NCBI RefSeq assembly: GCF_014648995.1
Contig: NZ_BMSE01000009.1
Coordinates: 124,001-188,000, forward strand
Source of the DNA: Streptomyces massasporeus
GTDB taxonomy: Bacteria; Actinomycetota; Actinomycetes; Streptomycetales; Streptomycetaceae
Reading direction: 5' to 3'
Length of the DNA: 64,000 nt
This document shows positions 50,932 to 60,152 of this stretch, piece after piece. The notes beneath the pieces are model-generated. The model saw nothing but the letters and a program-made list of their open reading frames with translations, was not told the origin of the DNA and did no database searches. How positions within the stretch are numbered: the first letter of the stretch is position 1; each line of letters begins with the position of its first letter. The translations under genes were made by a program, and so were the position numbers.

Positions 50932-53432
50932 CCGTGACCACCAGCTCTCCCTCCGGCGGGGGAGAAGCGGCGGTCCCGCCGGAGGACCTCGTGTCGCTGA
51001 CGATCGACGGCGCGGAGATCAGCGTGCCCAAGGGCACCCTGGTCATCCGGGCCGCCGAGCAGCTCGGCATCGAGATCCCCCGGTTCTGCGACCACCCCCT
51101 GCTCGACCCGGCCGGCGCCTGCCGCCAGTGCATCGTCGAGGTCGAGGGACAGCGCAAGCCCATGGCGTCCTGCACCATCACCTGCACCGACGGGATGGTG
51201 GTGAAGACCCACCTCACCTCCCCGGTCGCGGAGAAGGCCCAGAAGGGTGTGATGGAGCTCCTGCTCATCAACCACCCGCTGGACTGCCCGGTCTGCGACA
51301 AGGGCGGCGAGTGCCCGCTGCAGAACCAGGCCATGTCGCACGGCGACGCCGACTCCCGCTTCGAGGGCCGCAAGCGGACCTACGAGAAGCCCGTCCCGAT
51401 CTCCACGCAGGTGCTGCTCGACCGTGAGCGGTGCGTGCTGTGCGCCCGCTGCACCCGGTTCTCCAACCAGGTCGCGGGCGACCCGATGATCGAGCTGATC
51501 GAGCGGGGCGCCCTCCAGCAGGTAGGCACCGGCGAGGGCGACCCCTTCGAGTCGTACTTCTCCGGCAACACCATCCAGATCTGCCCGGTCGGCGCGCTGA
51601 CCTCGGCGGCGTACCGATTCCGCTCCCGCCCCTTCGACCTGGTCTCCTCCCCGTCGGTGTGCGAGCACTGCTCCGGCGGCTGCGCCACCCGCACCGACCA
51701 CCGGCGCGGCAAGGTCATGCGGCGCCTCGCGGCGAACGACCCCGAGGTCAACGAGGAGTGGATCTGCGACAAGGGGCGGTTCGGGTTCCGCTACGCCCAG
51801 CAGCGTGACCGGCTTCGGACGCCGCTGGTACGCAACGCCGAGGGCGAGCTGGAACCGGCCTCCTGGCCCGAGGCGCTCCAGATCGCGGCCCAGGGGCTGC
51901 TGGCCTCCCGGGGCCGCACCGGAGTCCTGACCGGCGGCCGCCTCACCGTCGAGGACGCCTACGCGTACAGCAAGTTCGCGCGCGTGGCGCTCGACACCAA
52001 CGACATCGACTTCCGCGCGCGCGTGCACAGCAGCGAGGAGGCCGATTTCCTCGCAGCTGAGATCGCCGGGCGCGGCCGGGACCTCGACGGCACGGGCGTC
52101 ACGTACACCGCGCTGGAGAAGGCCCCCGCCGTTCTGCTCGTCGGGTTCGAGGCGGAGGAGGAGGCCCCCGGCGTCTTCCTGCGGCTGCGCAAGGCCTGGC
52201 GAGGGCACGGGCAGAAGGTCTACTCCCTGGCCACGCACGCCACGCGCGGTCTGGAGAAGGCCGGTGGCACGCTGCTTCCGGCGGCTCCCGGCACCGAGAC
52301 CGAGTGGCTGGACGCGCTCGCGGGCGGCGGCGGCCTGGAGGACGACGGTGCGCTCGCCGCCGAGGCGCTGCGCGCCGAAGGTGCGGTGATCGTCGTCGGC
52401 GAGCGGCTGGCCGCCGTGGCCGGCGGGCTCACCGCCGCCGCCCGCACCGCCTCCGCCACCGGCGCCCGGCTGGTGTGGATGCCGCGCCGGGCCGGGGAAC
52501 GCGGTGCGATCGAGGCGGGCGCGCTGCCGTCGCTGCTGCCGGGCGGGCGCCCGGCCACCGACCCCCGCGCGCGTGACGAGGTCGCCGGCGTCTGGGGCGT
52601 CGCCGGTCTCCCGCACCGCTACGGACGGGACACCGGCCAGATCGTGGAGGCCGCCGCGACCGGCGAGCTCCAGGCCCTGCTGGTGGCGGGCGTGGAGATC
52701 GCCGACCTGCCCGACCCGGCACGCGCGCGTGCGGCGCTGGACGAGGTGGGCTTCCTGGTCTCGCTGGAGCTGCGGCCGAGCGAGGTCAGCCGCAAGGCCG
52801 ACGTCGTCCTGCCCGTCGCCGCGGTCGCCGAGAAGGCCGGCACCTTCCTCAACTGGGAAGGCCGGATCCGCTTCTTCGAGGCCGCGCTCAAGCCCGACCA
52901 GATGACCCACAGCTCCGCGCCCACCGACGCGCGCGTGCTGCAGATGCTGGCCGACGCCATGGACGTCCACCTCGGACTGCCGGATCTGCGTACCGTGCGC
53001 GGCGAGATCGACCGGCTCGGCGCCTGGGACGGCCCGCGGGCCGGCGAACCCCTGGAGACCGCGGCCGCGCTGCCGCGGCCCGCCGCCGGGGAAGCCGTCC
53101 TCGCGGGGCACCGGCTGCTGCTCGACCAGGGCCTCCTCCAGCAGGGCGACGAGGCACTCGCCGGAACCCGGCACGCGGCACGCGCGCGAGTGTCGGCCCC
53201 GACGGCCGCCGAGGCGGGCGTCAAGGACGGCGACCTGCTCGCGGTGACCGGCCCCCAGGGGGTCGTGGAACTCCCGCTCCAGATCAGTGACATGCCCGAC
53301 CGGGTGGTGTGGCTGCCGCTGAACTCCACCGGCGGCGGCGTCGCCTCCGACACCGGGGCGCGGCCCGGCTCCCTCGTCCGCATCGGCCCGGCGACGCTCG
53401 CCGGCGAGGCCCCCAAGGAGGTGGAGGCATGA
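50928..53432 (+). CDS. nuoG: NADH-quinone oxidoreductase subunit G
   Basis: 834 aa. The N-terminal ferredoxin-like 2Fe-2S part has PRFCDHPLLDPAGACRQC; then CPVCDKGGECPLQNQ, ERCVLCARCTRF and CEHCSGGCATR give the 4Fe-4S clusters. The C-terminal ~500 residues are molybdopterin-oxidoreductase-like, with degenerate stretches rich in Ala/Gly. It links NuoE/F to the rest of the peripheral arm. Overlaps nuoF and nuoH by 4 bases each. Confidence 0.97.
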   Translation: MTVTTSSPSGGGEAAVPPEDLVSLTIDGAEISVPKGTLVIRAAEQLGIEIPRFCDHPLLDPAGACRQCIVEVEGQRKPMASCTITCTDGMVVKTHLTSPVAEKAQKGVMELLLINHPLDCPVCDKGGECPLQNQAMSHGDADSRFEGRKRTYEKPVPISTQVLLDRERCVLCARCTRFSNQVAGDPMIELIERGALQQVGTGEGDPFESYFSGNTIQICPVGALTSAAYRFRSRPFDLVSSPSVCEHCSGGCATRTDHRRGKVMRRLAANDPEVNEEWICDKGRFGFRYAQQRDRLRTPLVRNAEGELEPASWPEALQIAAQGLLASRGRTGVLTGGRLTVEDAYAYSKFARVALDTNDIDFRARVHSSEEADFLAAEIAGRGRDLDGTGVTYTALEKAPAVLLVGFEAEEEAPGVFLRLRKAWRGHGQKVYSLATHATRGLEKAGGTLLPAAPGTETEWLDALAGGGGLEDDGALAAEALRAEGAVIVVGERLAAVAGGLTAAARTASATGARLVWMPRRAGERGAIEAGALPSLLPGGRPATDPRARDEVAGVWGVAGLPHRYGRDTGQIVEAAATGELQALLVAGVEIADLPDPARARAALDEVGFLVSLELRPSEVSRKADVVLPVAAVAEKAGTFLNWEGRIRFFEAALKPDQMTHSSAPTDARVLQMLADAMDVHLGLPDLRTVRGEIDRLGAWDGPRAGEPLETAAALPRPAAGEAVLAGHRLLLDQGLLQQGDEALAGTRHAARARVSAPTAAEAGVKDGDLLAVTGPQGVVELPLQISDMPDRVVWLPLNSTGGGVASDTGARPGSLVRIGPATLAGEAPKEVEA

Positions 53433-54802
53433 GCCCGTACCTCGCCGCTGAAGACCTCTCGATGTTCGGCACCGATCCCTGGTGGCTGGTCGTCATCAAG
53501 GCGGTGTTCTGCTTCGCCTTCCTGATGGTGACCGTGCTGGTCTCCATCGTGATGGAGCGCAAGGTCGTCGCCTGGATGCAGTTGCGCATCGGTCCCAACC
53601 GGCACGGCCCCTGGGGCATGCTCCAGTCGCTCGCCGACGGCATCAAGCTGATGCTGAAGGAGGACGTGATCGTCAAGCGCGCGGACAAGGCGGTCTACGT
53701 CCTCGCGCCCGTCATCGCGGCCATCCCGGCCTTCATGGCGATCGCGGTGATCCCGTTCGGCCCGGCCGGCAACGAGATCTCGATCTTCGGCCAGCGCACC
53801 ACGATGCAGCTCACCGACCTGCCGATCGCGATGCTCTACATCCTCGCGGTCGCCTCGGTCGGCATCTACGGCATCGTCCTGGCCGGCTGGAGCTCCGGCT
53901 CGACCTACCCGCTGCTGGGGGGCTTGCGCTCCTGCGCGCAGATGATCTCCTACGAGATCGCGATGGGCGCCGCCTTCGCCTCCGTCTTCCTCTACTCGGG
54001 GTCCATGTCGACCTCGACGATCGTCGAGCAGCAGGCCGACCGCTGGTACATCGTGCTGCTGCCGGTCTCCTTCATCATCTACATCGTCACGATGGTCGGC
54101 GAGACCAACCGCGCCCCCTTCGACATGCCGGAGTCCGAGGGCGACCTGGTCGGCGGCTTCAACACCGAGTACTCGTCGATCAAGTTCGCGATGTTCATGC
54201 TCGCCGAGTACGTCAACATGGTGACCGTCTCGGCCGTCGCCACCACGCTGTTCCTCGGCGGCTGGCGGGCCCCCTGGCCCATCAGCACCTTCTGGGAGGG
54301 CGCCAACCACGGCTGGTGGCCGCTGCTCTGGTTCACGGTCAAGGTCCAGCTGCTGCTGTTCATGTTCATCTGGATCCGCGGCACCCTCCCGCGCGTGCGC
54401 TACGACCAGCTGATGAAGCTCGGCTGGAAGGTCCTCATCCCGGTCTCGCTGGTGTGGCTGATGCTCGTCGCGAGCGTGCGGGCCTTCCGGAACGAGGGCT
54501 ACGACTTCGCCGACATCGCCCTGTACGTGGGCGGCGGCGTCCTCGCCCTGCTGCTGCTCTCCTTCGTCGTCGACATGTTCCGCGAGAAGGCCAAGAAGAC
54601 CGACGAGCCGGCCGAGACCCCGGCCGCCTTCGACCCGATGGCGGGCGGATTCCCCGTACCGCCCCTGCCCGGACAGGAACTTCCGCCGGTCCCGCGCCGC
54701 TCGCGTCGTGAGCGGGAGCTGATTGTCAGTGGTGGGCCCGATACTCAGAGTGACGGATCTCTGGGCGGATCTACGGATGGAAAGGAGGCGTCCGATGGCT
54801 GA
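53429..54802 (+). CDS. nuoH: NADH-quinone oxidoreductase subunit H
   Basis: 457 aa, eight or nine membrane helices. Quinone-site loops are VVAWMQLRIGPNRHGPWG and VGETNRAPFDMPESEGDLVG. The C-terminal ~75 residues are a cytoplasmic tail (PLPGQELPPVPRRSRRERE) not found in short homologues. It overlaps nuoI by 8 bases, and that overlap carries a perfect AAAGGAGG for nuoI. Confidence 0.96.
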   Translation: MSPYLAAEDLSMFGTDPWWLVVIKAVFCFAFLMVTVLVSIVMERKVVAWMQLRIGPNRHGPWGMLQSLADGIKLMLKEDVIVKRADKAVYVLAPVIAAIPAFMAIAVIPFGPAGNEISIFGQRTTMQLTDLPIAMLYILAVASVGIYGIVLAGWSSGSTYPLLGGLRSCAQMISYEIAMGAAFASVFLYSGSMSTSTIVEQQADRWYIVLLPVSFIIYIVTMVGETNRAPFDMPESEGDLVGGFNTEYSSIKFAMFMLAEYVNMVTVSAVATTLFLGGWRAPWPISTFWEGANHGWWPLLWFTVKVQLLLFMFIWIRGTLPRVRYDQLMKLGWKVLIPVSLVWLMLVASVRAFRNEGYDFADIALYVGGGVLALLLLSFVVDMFREKAKKTDEPAETPAAFDPMAGGFPVPPLPGQELPPVPRRSRRERELIVSGGPDTQSDGSLGGSTDGKEASDG

Positions 54803-55460
54803 GGAACTCGAGCGTTCGAAGGCTGAGGAACCCAAGGACACCAAGCCCGGCTTCCAGAACCCCGTGGCCGGCTTCGGCGTGACCTTCAAGGCCATGTTCA
54901 AGAAGCGGCTGACCGAGCAGTACCCGGAGCAGCAGAAGACCACGGCTCCGCGCTTCCACGGACGGCACCAGCTCAACCGCCATCCGGACGGCCTGGAGAA
55001 GTGCGTCGGCTGCGAACTGTGCGCCTGGGCCTGCCCCGCCGACGCGATCTACGTCGAGGGCGCGGACAACACCGAAGAGGAGCGCTACTCGCCGGGCGAG
55101 CGGTACGGCCGCGTCTACCAGATCAACTACGCCCGCTGCATCCTGTGCGGCCTGTGCATCGAGGCCTGCCCCACGCGCGCGCTCACGATGACCAACGAGT
55201 TCGAGCTGGCCGACTCCAGCCGGGCCAACCTCATCTACACCAAGGAGCAGCTGCTCGCCGGTCTGGAGGAGGGCATGGTCGACTCGCCCCACGCCCTCTA
55301 CCCCGGCACCGACGAGCAGGACTACTACCGGGGCCTGGTGACGGAGGCGGCGCCCGGCACCGAGCAGCAGGTCGCGCACTCCAAGGGCGAGGTCGTGCAG
55401 GAGGCCGACTCGACCTCCGGCGGGACGGAACCCGCCTCGGAGAAGGTGATCGGCCGATGA
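54795..55460 (+). CDS. nuoI: NADH-quinone oxidoreductase subunit I
   Basis: 221 aa. Two 4Fe-4S motifs: CVGCELCAWACP and CILCGLCIEACP. ATG 54795 has AAAGGAGG upstream within nuoH. The C-terminal ~60 residues are acidic and variable (GTDEQDYYRGLVTEAAPGTE). Its stop overlaps nuoJ. Confidence 0.96.
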   Translation: MAEELERSKAEEPKDTKPGFQNPVAGFGVTFKAMFKKRLTEQYPEQQKTTAPRFHGRHQLNRHPDGLEKCVGCELCAWACPADAIYVEGADNTEEERYSPGERYGRVYQINYARCILCGLCIEACPTRALTMTNEFELADSSRANLIYTKEQLLAGLEEGMVDSPHALYPGTDEQDYYRGLVTEAAPGTEQQVAHSKGEVVQEADSTSGGTEPASEKVIGR

Positions 55461-56299
55461 CCGCCCAGCTCGCCGCCTACTCCACCTCCACCGGAGAGGC
55501 CTTCCAGTTCTGGATCCTCGGCACCGTCGCGGTGATCGGCGCCCTGTGCACCATCCTCATGAAGAGGGCTGTGCACAGCGCGCTCTGCCTCGCCGGCACC
55601 ATGATCATCCTGGCGGTGTTCTACCTCGCCAACGGCGCCTACTTCCTGGGCGTCGTCCAGATCGTCGTCTACACCGGCGCGATCATGATGCTGTTCCTGT
55701 TCGTGGTGATGCTCGTCGGCGTCACCGCGGCGGACTCCCTGAAGGAGACCATCAAGGGCCAGCGCTGGCTGGCCCTGCTGTGCGGACTCGGCTTCGGCGT
55801 CCTGCTGATCGCCGGGATCGGCAACGCGTCCCTGACGGAGTTCAACGGCATCGGCCAGGCGAACGCCGGGGGCAACGTGGAGGGCGTCGCCGCCCTCCTC
55901 TTCACCAAGTACGTCTTCGCGTTCGAGATCACCGGCGCCCTGCTCATCACGGCCGCTGTCGGCGCCATGGTGCTCACCCACCGCGAGCGCACCGAACGCG
56001 CCAAGACGCAGCGGGAGCTCGCCGTGGAGCGCGTCCGGTCGGGCAAGCAGCTGCCGCCCCTGCCGGCACCGGGTGTGTACGCCCGGCACAACGCGGTCGA
56101 CATCGCGGGCCTGCTGCCCGACGGCACCCCGTCCGACCTCACCGTCAGCAAGACCCTGCGCGAGCGCGGCCAGATCCGTGACGTGTCGCAGGAGGCGCTC
56201 AACGACCTCAAGGCCCTGGAGCAGCGGTCCGAGGAGCGTCTCGAGCGCAGGGCGGTCGGGCCGGCGAAGTTCCAGCGGCCCGAGGAGGCGTCGAAGTGA
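55457..56299 (+). CDS. nuoJ: NADH-quinone oxidoreductase subunit J
   Basis: 280 aa. Five membrane helices with VQIVVYTGAIMMLFLFVVML and KYVFAFEITGALLITAAVGA. A long cytoplasmic tail (~110 residues) after the last helix is typical of actinobacteria. Overlaps nuoI and nuoK. Confidence 0.95.
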   Translation: MTAQLAAYSTSTGEAFQFWILGTVAVIGALCTILMKRAVHSALCLAGTMIILAVFYLANGAYFLGVVQIVVYTGAIMMLFLFVVMLVGVTAADSLKETIKGQRWLALLCGLGFGVLLIAGIGNASLTEFNGIGQANAGGNVEGVAALLFTKYVFAFEITGALLITAAVGAMVLTHRERTERAKTQRELAVERVRSGKQLPPLPAPGVYARHNAVDIAGLLPDGTPSDLTVSKTLRERGQIRDVSQEALNDLKALEQRSEERLERRAVGPAKFQRPEEASK

Positions 56300-56595
56300 A
56301 CCCCGTCAACTACCTCTACCTCGCGGCCCTGTTGTTCACGATCGGCGCCACCGGCGTGCTCATCAGGCGCAACGCGATCGTCGTGTTCATGTGCATCGAG
56401 CTCATGCTCAACGCCTGCAACCTCGCGTTCGTCGCCTTCTCCCGGATGCACGGCAACCTCGACGGGCAGATCATCGCCTTCTTCACGATGGTCGTCGCCG
56501 CCGCCGAGGTCGTGGTCGGGCTCGCGATCATCGTGTCCCTGTTCCGTGCCCGCCACTCGGCCTCGGTCGACGACGCCAGCCTGATGAAGCTGTAA
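56296..56595 (+). CDS. nuoK: NADH-quinone oxidoreductase subunit K
   Basis: 99 aa, three helices. The proton-path Glu residues are in FMCIELMLNACNLAF and VVAAAEVVVGLAIIV. GTG 56296 overlaps the nuoJ stop. Confidence 0.96.
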   Translation: MNPVNYLYLAALLFTIGATGVLIRRNAIVVFMCIELMLNACNLAFVAFSRMHGNLDGQIIAFFTMVVAAAEVVVGLAIIVSLFRARHSASVDDASLMKL

Positions 56596-56610
56596 GGGGT
56601 CGGAAGAATC

Positions 56611-58575
56611 GTGGAGAACCTCATTGCGCTGCTGGTGGCGGCGCCCCTGCTCGGAGCGGCGGTCCTGCTGTGCGGCGGCCGGCGGCTGGACGCCGTCGGC
56701 CACTGGCTCGGCACCCTGTTCGCGGCCGTCTCCTTCGTGCTCGGTCTGGTGCTGTTCACCGACATGCTCGGGCAGAGCGCCGAACACCGCGAGATGTCCC
56801 AGCACTTGTTCAGCTGGATCCCCGTCGAGGGCTTCCAGGCGGACGTCGCCTTCCAGCTCGACCAGCTGTCCATGACGTTCGTGCTGCTGATCACGGGCGT
56901 CGGATCGCTGATCCACCTGTACTCCGTCGGGTACATGGAGCACGACGAGCGGCGCCGCCGCTTCTTCGGCTATCTGAACCTGTTCCTCGCGGCGATGCTG
57001 ATCCTCGTCCTCGCCGACAACTACCTGCTGCTGTACGTCGGCTGGGAGGGCGTCGGTCTCGCCTCCTACCTGCTGATCGGCTTCTGGCAGCACAAGCCCA
57101 GCGCCGCCACGGCCGCGAAGAAGGCCTTCCTGGTCAACCGCGTCGGCGACATGGGCCTGTCCATCGCGATCATGCTGATGTTCCTGTGGTTCGGCACCTT
57201 CGCCTTCGGGCCGGTGCTCGGCACCCACACGGAGGCCGGGCTCGCCGGTGCCGCCGGTGAGGACAAGCTGACCGCGATCGCGCTGATGCTGCTCCTCGCC
57301 GCCTGCGGCAAGTCCGCCCAGGTGCCGCTGCAGTCCTGGCTCGGGGACGCGATGGAAGGCCCGACCCCGGTCTCGGCCCTCATCCACGCCGCGACCATGG
57401 TGACGGCGGGCGTCTACCTGATCGTCCGCTCCGCGGCCGTCTTCAACGGCGCCCCGGACGCGCAACTGGTCGTCACCATCGTCGGCGCGGTCACGCTGCT
57501 GTTCGGTGCGATCGTCGGTTGCGCGAAGGACGACATCAAGAAGGCCCTGGCCGGCTCGACCATGTCGCAGATCGGCTACATGATCCTTGCCGCCGGCCTC
57601 GGCCCCATCGGCTACGTCTTCGCGATCATGCACCTGGTGACGCACGGCTTCTTCAAGGCCGGGCTGTTCCTCGGCGCCGGCTCGGTCATGCACGGCATGA
57701 ACGACGAGGTCGACATGCGCCGCTACGGCGGCTTGCGGAAGTACATGCCGGTCACCTTCATCACGTTCGGCCTCGGCTACCTGGCCATCATCGGGTTCCC
57801 GGGTCTGTCCGGCTTCTTCTCCAAGGACAAGATCATCGAGGCGGCGTTCGCCAAGGGCGGCACCGAGGGCTGGATCCTCGGCGCCTGCGCCCTGCTCGGT
57901 GCGGCCATCACGGCGTTCTACATGACGCGCGTGATGCTGATGACGTTCTTCGGCGAGGAGCGCTGGCGCAACGCCCCGACGCCGTCCCCGGCCCGGCCGG
58001 ACGTGGAACCGGCCGCCGAGACGCGCGGCGAGTACACGCCGCCGCACCCGCACGAGTCGCCCAAGATCATGACGATCCCGATGATCGTGCTGGCCGTCGG
58101 GTCCGTGGCCGGAGGCGCGTTCTTCAGCATCGGCGACCGGTTCATGCACTGGCTGGAGCCCGTCACCGGGCACAGTCACGGCAACCCGCCGATCAGCGCG
58201 GGTGTGGTCACCGGCGCGACCGTCGCCTGCATGATCATCGGCGTCGCCATCGCCTGGGCCCAGTACGGCCGCCGCCCGGTCCCCGCCGTCGCCCCGCGCG
58301 GCTCGCTGCTCACCCGGGCCGCCCGGCGCGACCTGCTCCAGGACGACTTCAACCACGTCGTCCTGGTCCGCGGCGGCGAGCACCTCACGCGGTCCCTGGT
58401 CTACGTCGACCACACCCTGGTCGACGGCGTCGTCAACGGCACGGCGGCCTCGGTCGGCGGCCTCTCCGGGCGGATGCGCAAGCTGCAGAACGGCTTCGCC
58501 CGCTCCTACGCGGTCTCGATGTTCGGGGGTGCGGCGGTCATCGTCGCCGCGACCCTGCTGATGAGGGCGGTCTGA
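56611..58575 (+). CDS. nuoL: NADH-quinone oxidoreductase subunit L
   Basis: 654 aa, antiporter-like. LYVGWEGVGLASYLLIGFWQ, SWLGDAMEGPTPVSALIHAA and GSTMSQIGYMILAAGLGP are the family landmarks. The C-terminal lateral helix and last helix are present (to MRAV). A His-bearing loop at ~470-490 (EYTPPHPHESPKI) is a cytoplasmic or exposed insertion. GTG 56611 lies 15 bases after nuoK. Confidence 0.96.
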   Translation: MENLIALLVAAPLLGAAVLLCGGRRLDAVGHWLGTLFAAVSFVLGLVLFTDMLGQSAEHREMSQHLFSWIPVEGFQADVAFQLDQLSMTFVLLITGVGSLIHLYSVGYMEHDERRRRFFGYLNLFLAAMLILVLADNYLLLYVGWEGVGLASYLLIGFWQHKPSAATAAKKAFLVNRVGDMGLSIAIMLMFLWFGTFAFGPVLGTHTEAGLAGAAGEDKLTAIALMLLLAACGKSAQVPLQSWLGDAMEGPTPVSALIHAATMVTAGVYLIVRSAAVFNGAPDAQLVVTIVGAVTLLFGAIVGCAKDDIKKALAGSTMSQIGYMILAAGLGPIGYVFAIMHLVTHGFFKAGLFLGAGSVMHGMNDEVDMRRYGGLRKYMPVTFITFGLGYLAIIGFPGLSGFFSKDKIIEAAFAKGGTEGWILGACALLGAAITAFYMTRVMLMTFFGEERWRNAPTPSPARPDVEPAAETRGEYTPPHPHESPKIMTIPMIVLAVGSVAGGAFFSIGDRFMHWLEPVTGHSHGNPPISAGVVTGATVACMIIGVAIAWAQYGRRPVPAVAPRGSLLTRAARRDLLQDDFNHVVLVRGGEHLTRSLVYVDHTLVDGVVNGTAASVGGLSGRMRKLQNGFARSYAVSMFGGAAVIVAATLLMRAV

Positions 58576-58580
58576 TACCG

Positions 58581-60152
58581 ATGTCCTTTCCTCTGCTGAC
58601 AGCGACAGCGGCGCTCCCGGCCGTCGGGGCGATCGCCACGGCCGCCGTACCGGCCGCGAAGCGCACCGCCGCCAAGTGGCTGGCGCTGCTCTTCTCGCTC
58701 GCCACGCTCGTCCTGGCGGTCACCGTCCTGGTCCGCTTCGACCCGGACGGCGCCCGCTACCAGCTCACCGAGTCCCACGCCTGGATCGCGGACTTCGGCG
58801 TCCGCTACGAACTGGGTGTGGACGGCATCGGGGTGGCGCTGGTCGCGCTGACCGCCCTGCTGATCCCGTTCATCATCCTCGCGGGCTGGCACGACGCCGA
58901 CCCGTTGGAGACCGGCAGCAGCCGGTGGCGGCCGACGCAGGGCTTCTTCGCCCTGATCCTGGCCGTCGAGGCGATGGTGATCCTCTCCTTCGAGGCCACC
59001 GACGTCTTCCTCTTCTACATCTTCTTCGAAGCCATGCTGATCCCGATGTACTTCCTCATCGGCGGCTTCGGGGACCGTGCCCACGAGCACGGCGAGAAGG
59101 CGGCGGCGACCCAACGGTCGTACGCGGCCGTCAAGTTCCTCCTCTACAACCTGGTCGGCGGTCTGATCATGCTGGCCGCGGTGATCGGCCTGTACGTGGT
59201 CGCCGGGAACTTCTCGCTGACGGAGATCGCCGAGGCCCGTGCCAACGGCACGCTCGACATGGCGACCAACACCGAACGCTGGCTGTTCCTCGGGTTCTTC
59301 TTCGCCTTCGCGGTGAAGGCGCCGCTGTGGCCGCTGCACACCTGGCTGCCCAACGCCATGCAGGAGTCCACCGCCCCGGTCGCCGTGCTCATCACGGCGG
59401 TCGTCGACAAGGTCGGCACCTTCGCGATGCTCCGCTTCTGCCTCCAGCTGTTCCCGGAGGCCAGCAAGTGGGCCACGCCCGCCATCCTCGTCCTCGCCCT
59501 GATCAGCATCATCTACGGGGCGCTGCTCGCGGTCGGCCAGCGGGACATCAAGCGGCTGGTGGCGTACGCGTCGATCTCCCACTTCGGCTTCATCATCATG
59601 GGCATCTTCGCGATGACCAGCCAGGGCCAGTCCGGCGCGACGCTCTACATGATCAATCACGGCATCTCGACGGCCGCGCTGATGCTGGTGGCCGGCTTCC
59701 TGATCTCCCGGCGCGGCTCGCGGCTCATCGCCGACTACGGCGGAGTGCAGAAGGTCGCCCCGGTGCTCGCCGGCACGTTCCTGATCGGCAGCCTCGCGAC
59801 CCTGTCCCTGCCGGGGCTGGCGCCGTTCGTCAGCGAGTTCCTGGTCCTGGTCGGTACGTTCACGCGCTACCCGGTGATCGGCATCATCGCCACCTTCGGC
59901 ATCGTCCTCGCCGCGCTCTACACCCTCGTCCTCTACCAGCGGACGATGACGGGCCCGGTGAAGCCGGCGGTCTCCGCGATGCCGGACCTCAGGATCCGTG
60001 AGCTCGTGGTGGTCGCCCCGCTGATCGTCCTGCTGATCTTCCTGGGCGTCTACCCGAAGCCCGTCACGCAGATCATCGACCCGGCGGTCAAACAGACCAT
60101 GTCCGACGTCCAGAAGAAGGACCCCCAGCCCGAGGTGGAGGCGGCCAAGTGA
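58581..60152 (+). CDS. nuoM: NADH-quinone oxidoreductase subunit M
   Basis: 523 aa, antiporter-like. YELGVDGIGVALVALTALLI, YIFFEAMLIPMYFLIGGFGD (key Glu), PLHTWLPNAMQESTAPVAVL and RLVAYASISHFGFIIMGIFA are typical. ATG 58581 lies 5 bases after the nuoL stop; the stop overlaps the nuoN GTG. Confidence 0.96.
   Translation: MSFPLLTATAALPAVGAIATAAVPAAKRTAAKWLALLFSLATLVLAVTVLVRFDPDGARYQLTESHAWIADFGVRYELGVDGIGVALVALTALLIPFIILAGWHDADPLETGSSRWRPTQGFFALILAVEAMVILSFEATDVFLFYIFFEAMLIPMYFLIGGFGDRAHEHGEKAAATQRSYAAVKFLLYNLVGGLIMLAAVIGLYVVAGNFSLTEIAEARANGTLDMATNTERWLFLGFFFAFAVKAPLWPLHTWLPNAMQESTAPVAVLITAVVDKVGTFAMLRFCLQLFPEASKWATPAILVLALISIIYGALLAVGQRDIKRLVAYASISHFGFIIMGIFAMTSQGQSGATLYMINHGISTAALMLVAGFLISRRGSRLIADYGGVQKVAPVLAGTFLIGSLATLSLPGLAPFVSEFLVLVGTFTRYPVIGIIATFGIVLAALYTLVLYQRTMTGPVKPAVSAMPDLRIRELVVVAPLIVLLIFLGVYPKPVTQIIDPAVKQTMSDVQKKDPQPEVEAAK

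Noticed and set aside
55669..58413. 914-aa minus-strand open frame opposite nuoJ-nuoL
   Set aside because: Antisense of conserved nuo genes, with shadow-type composition and no motif.
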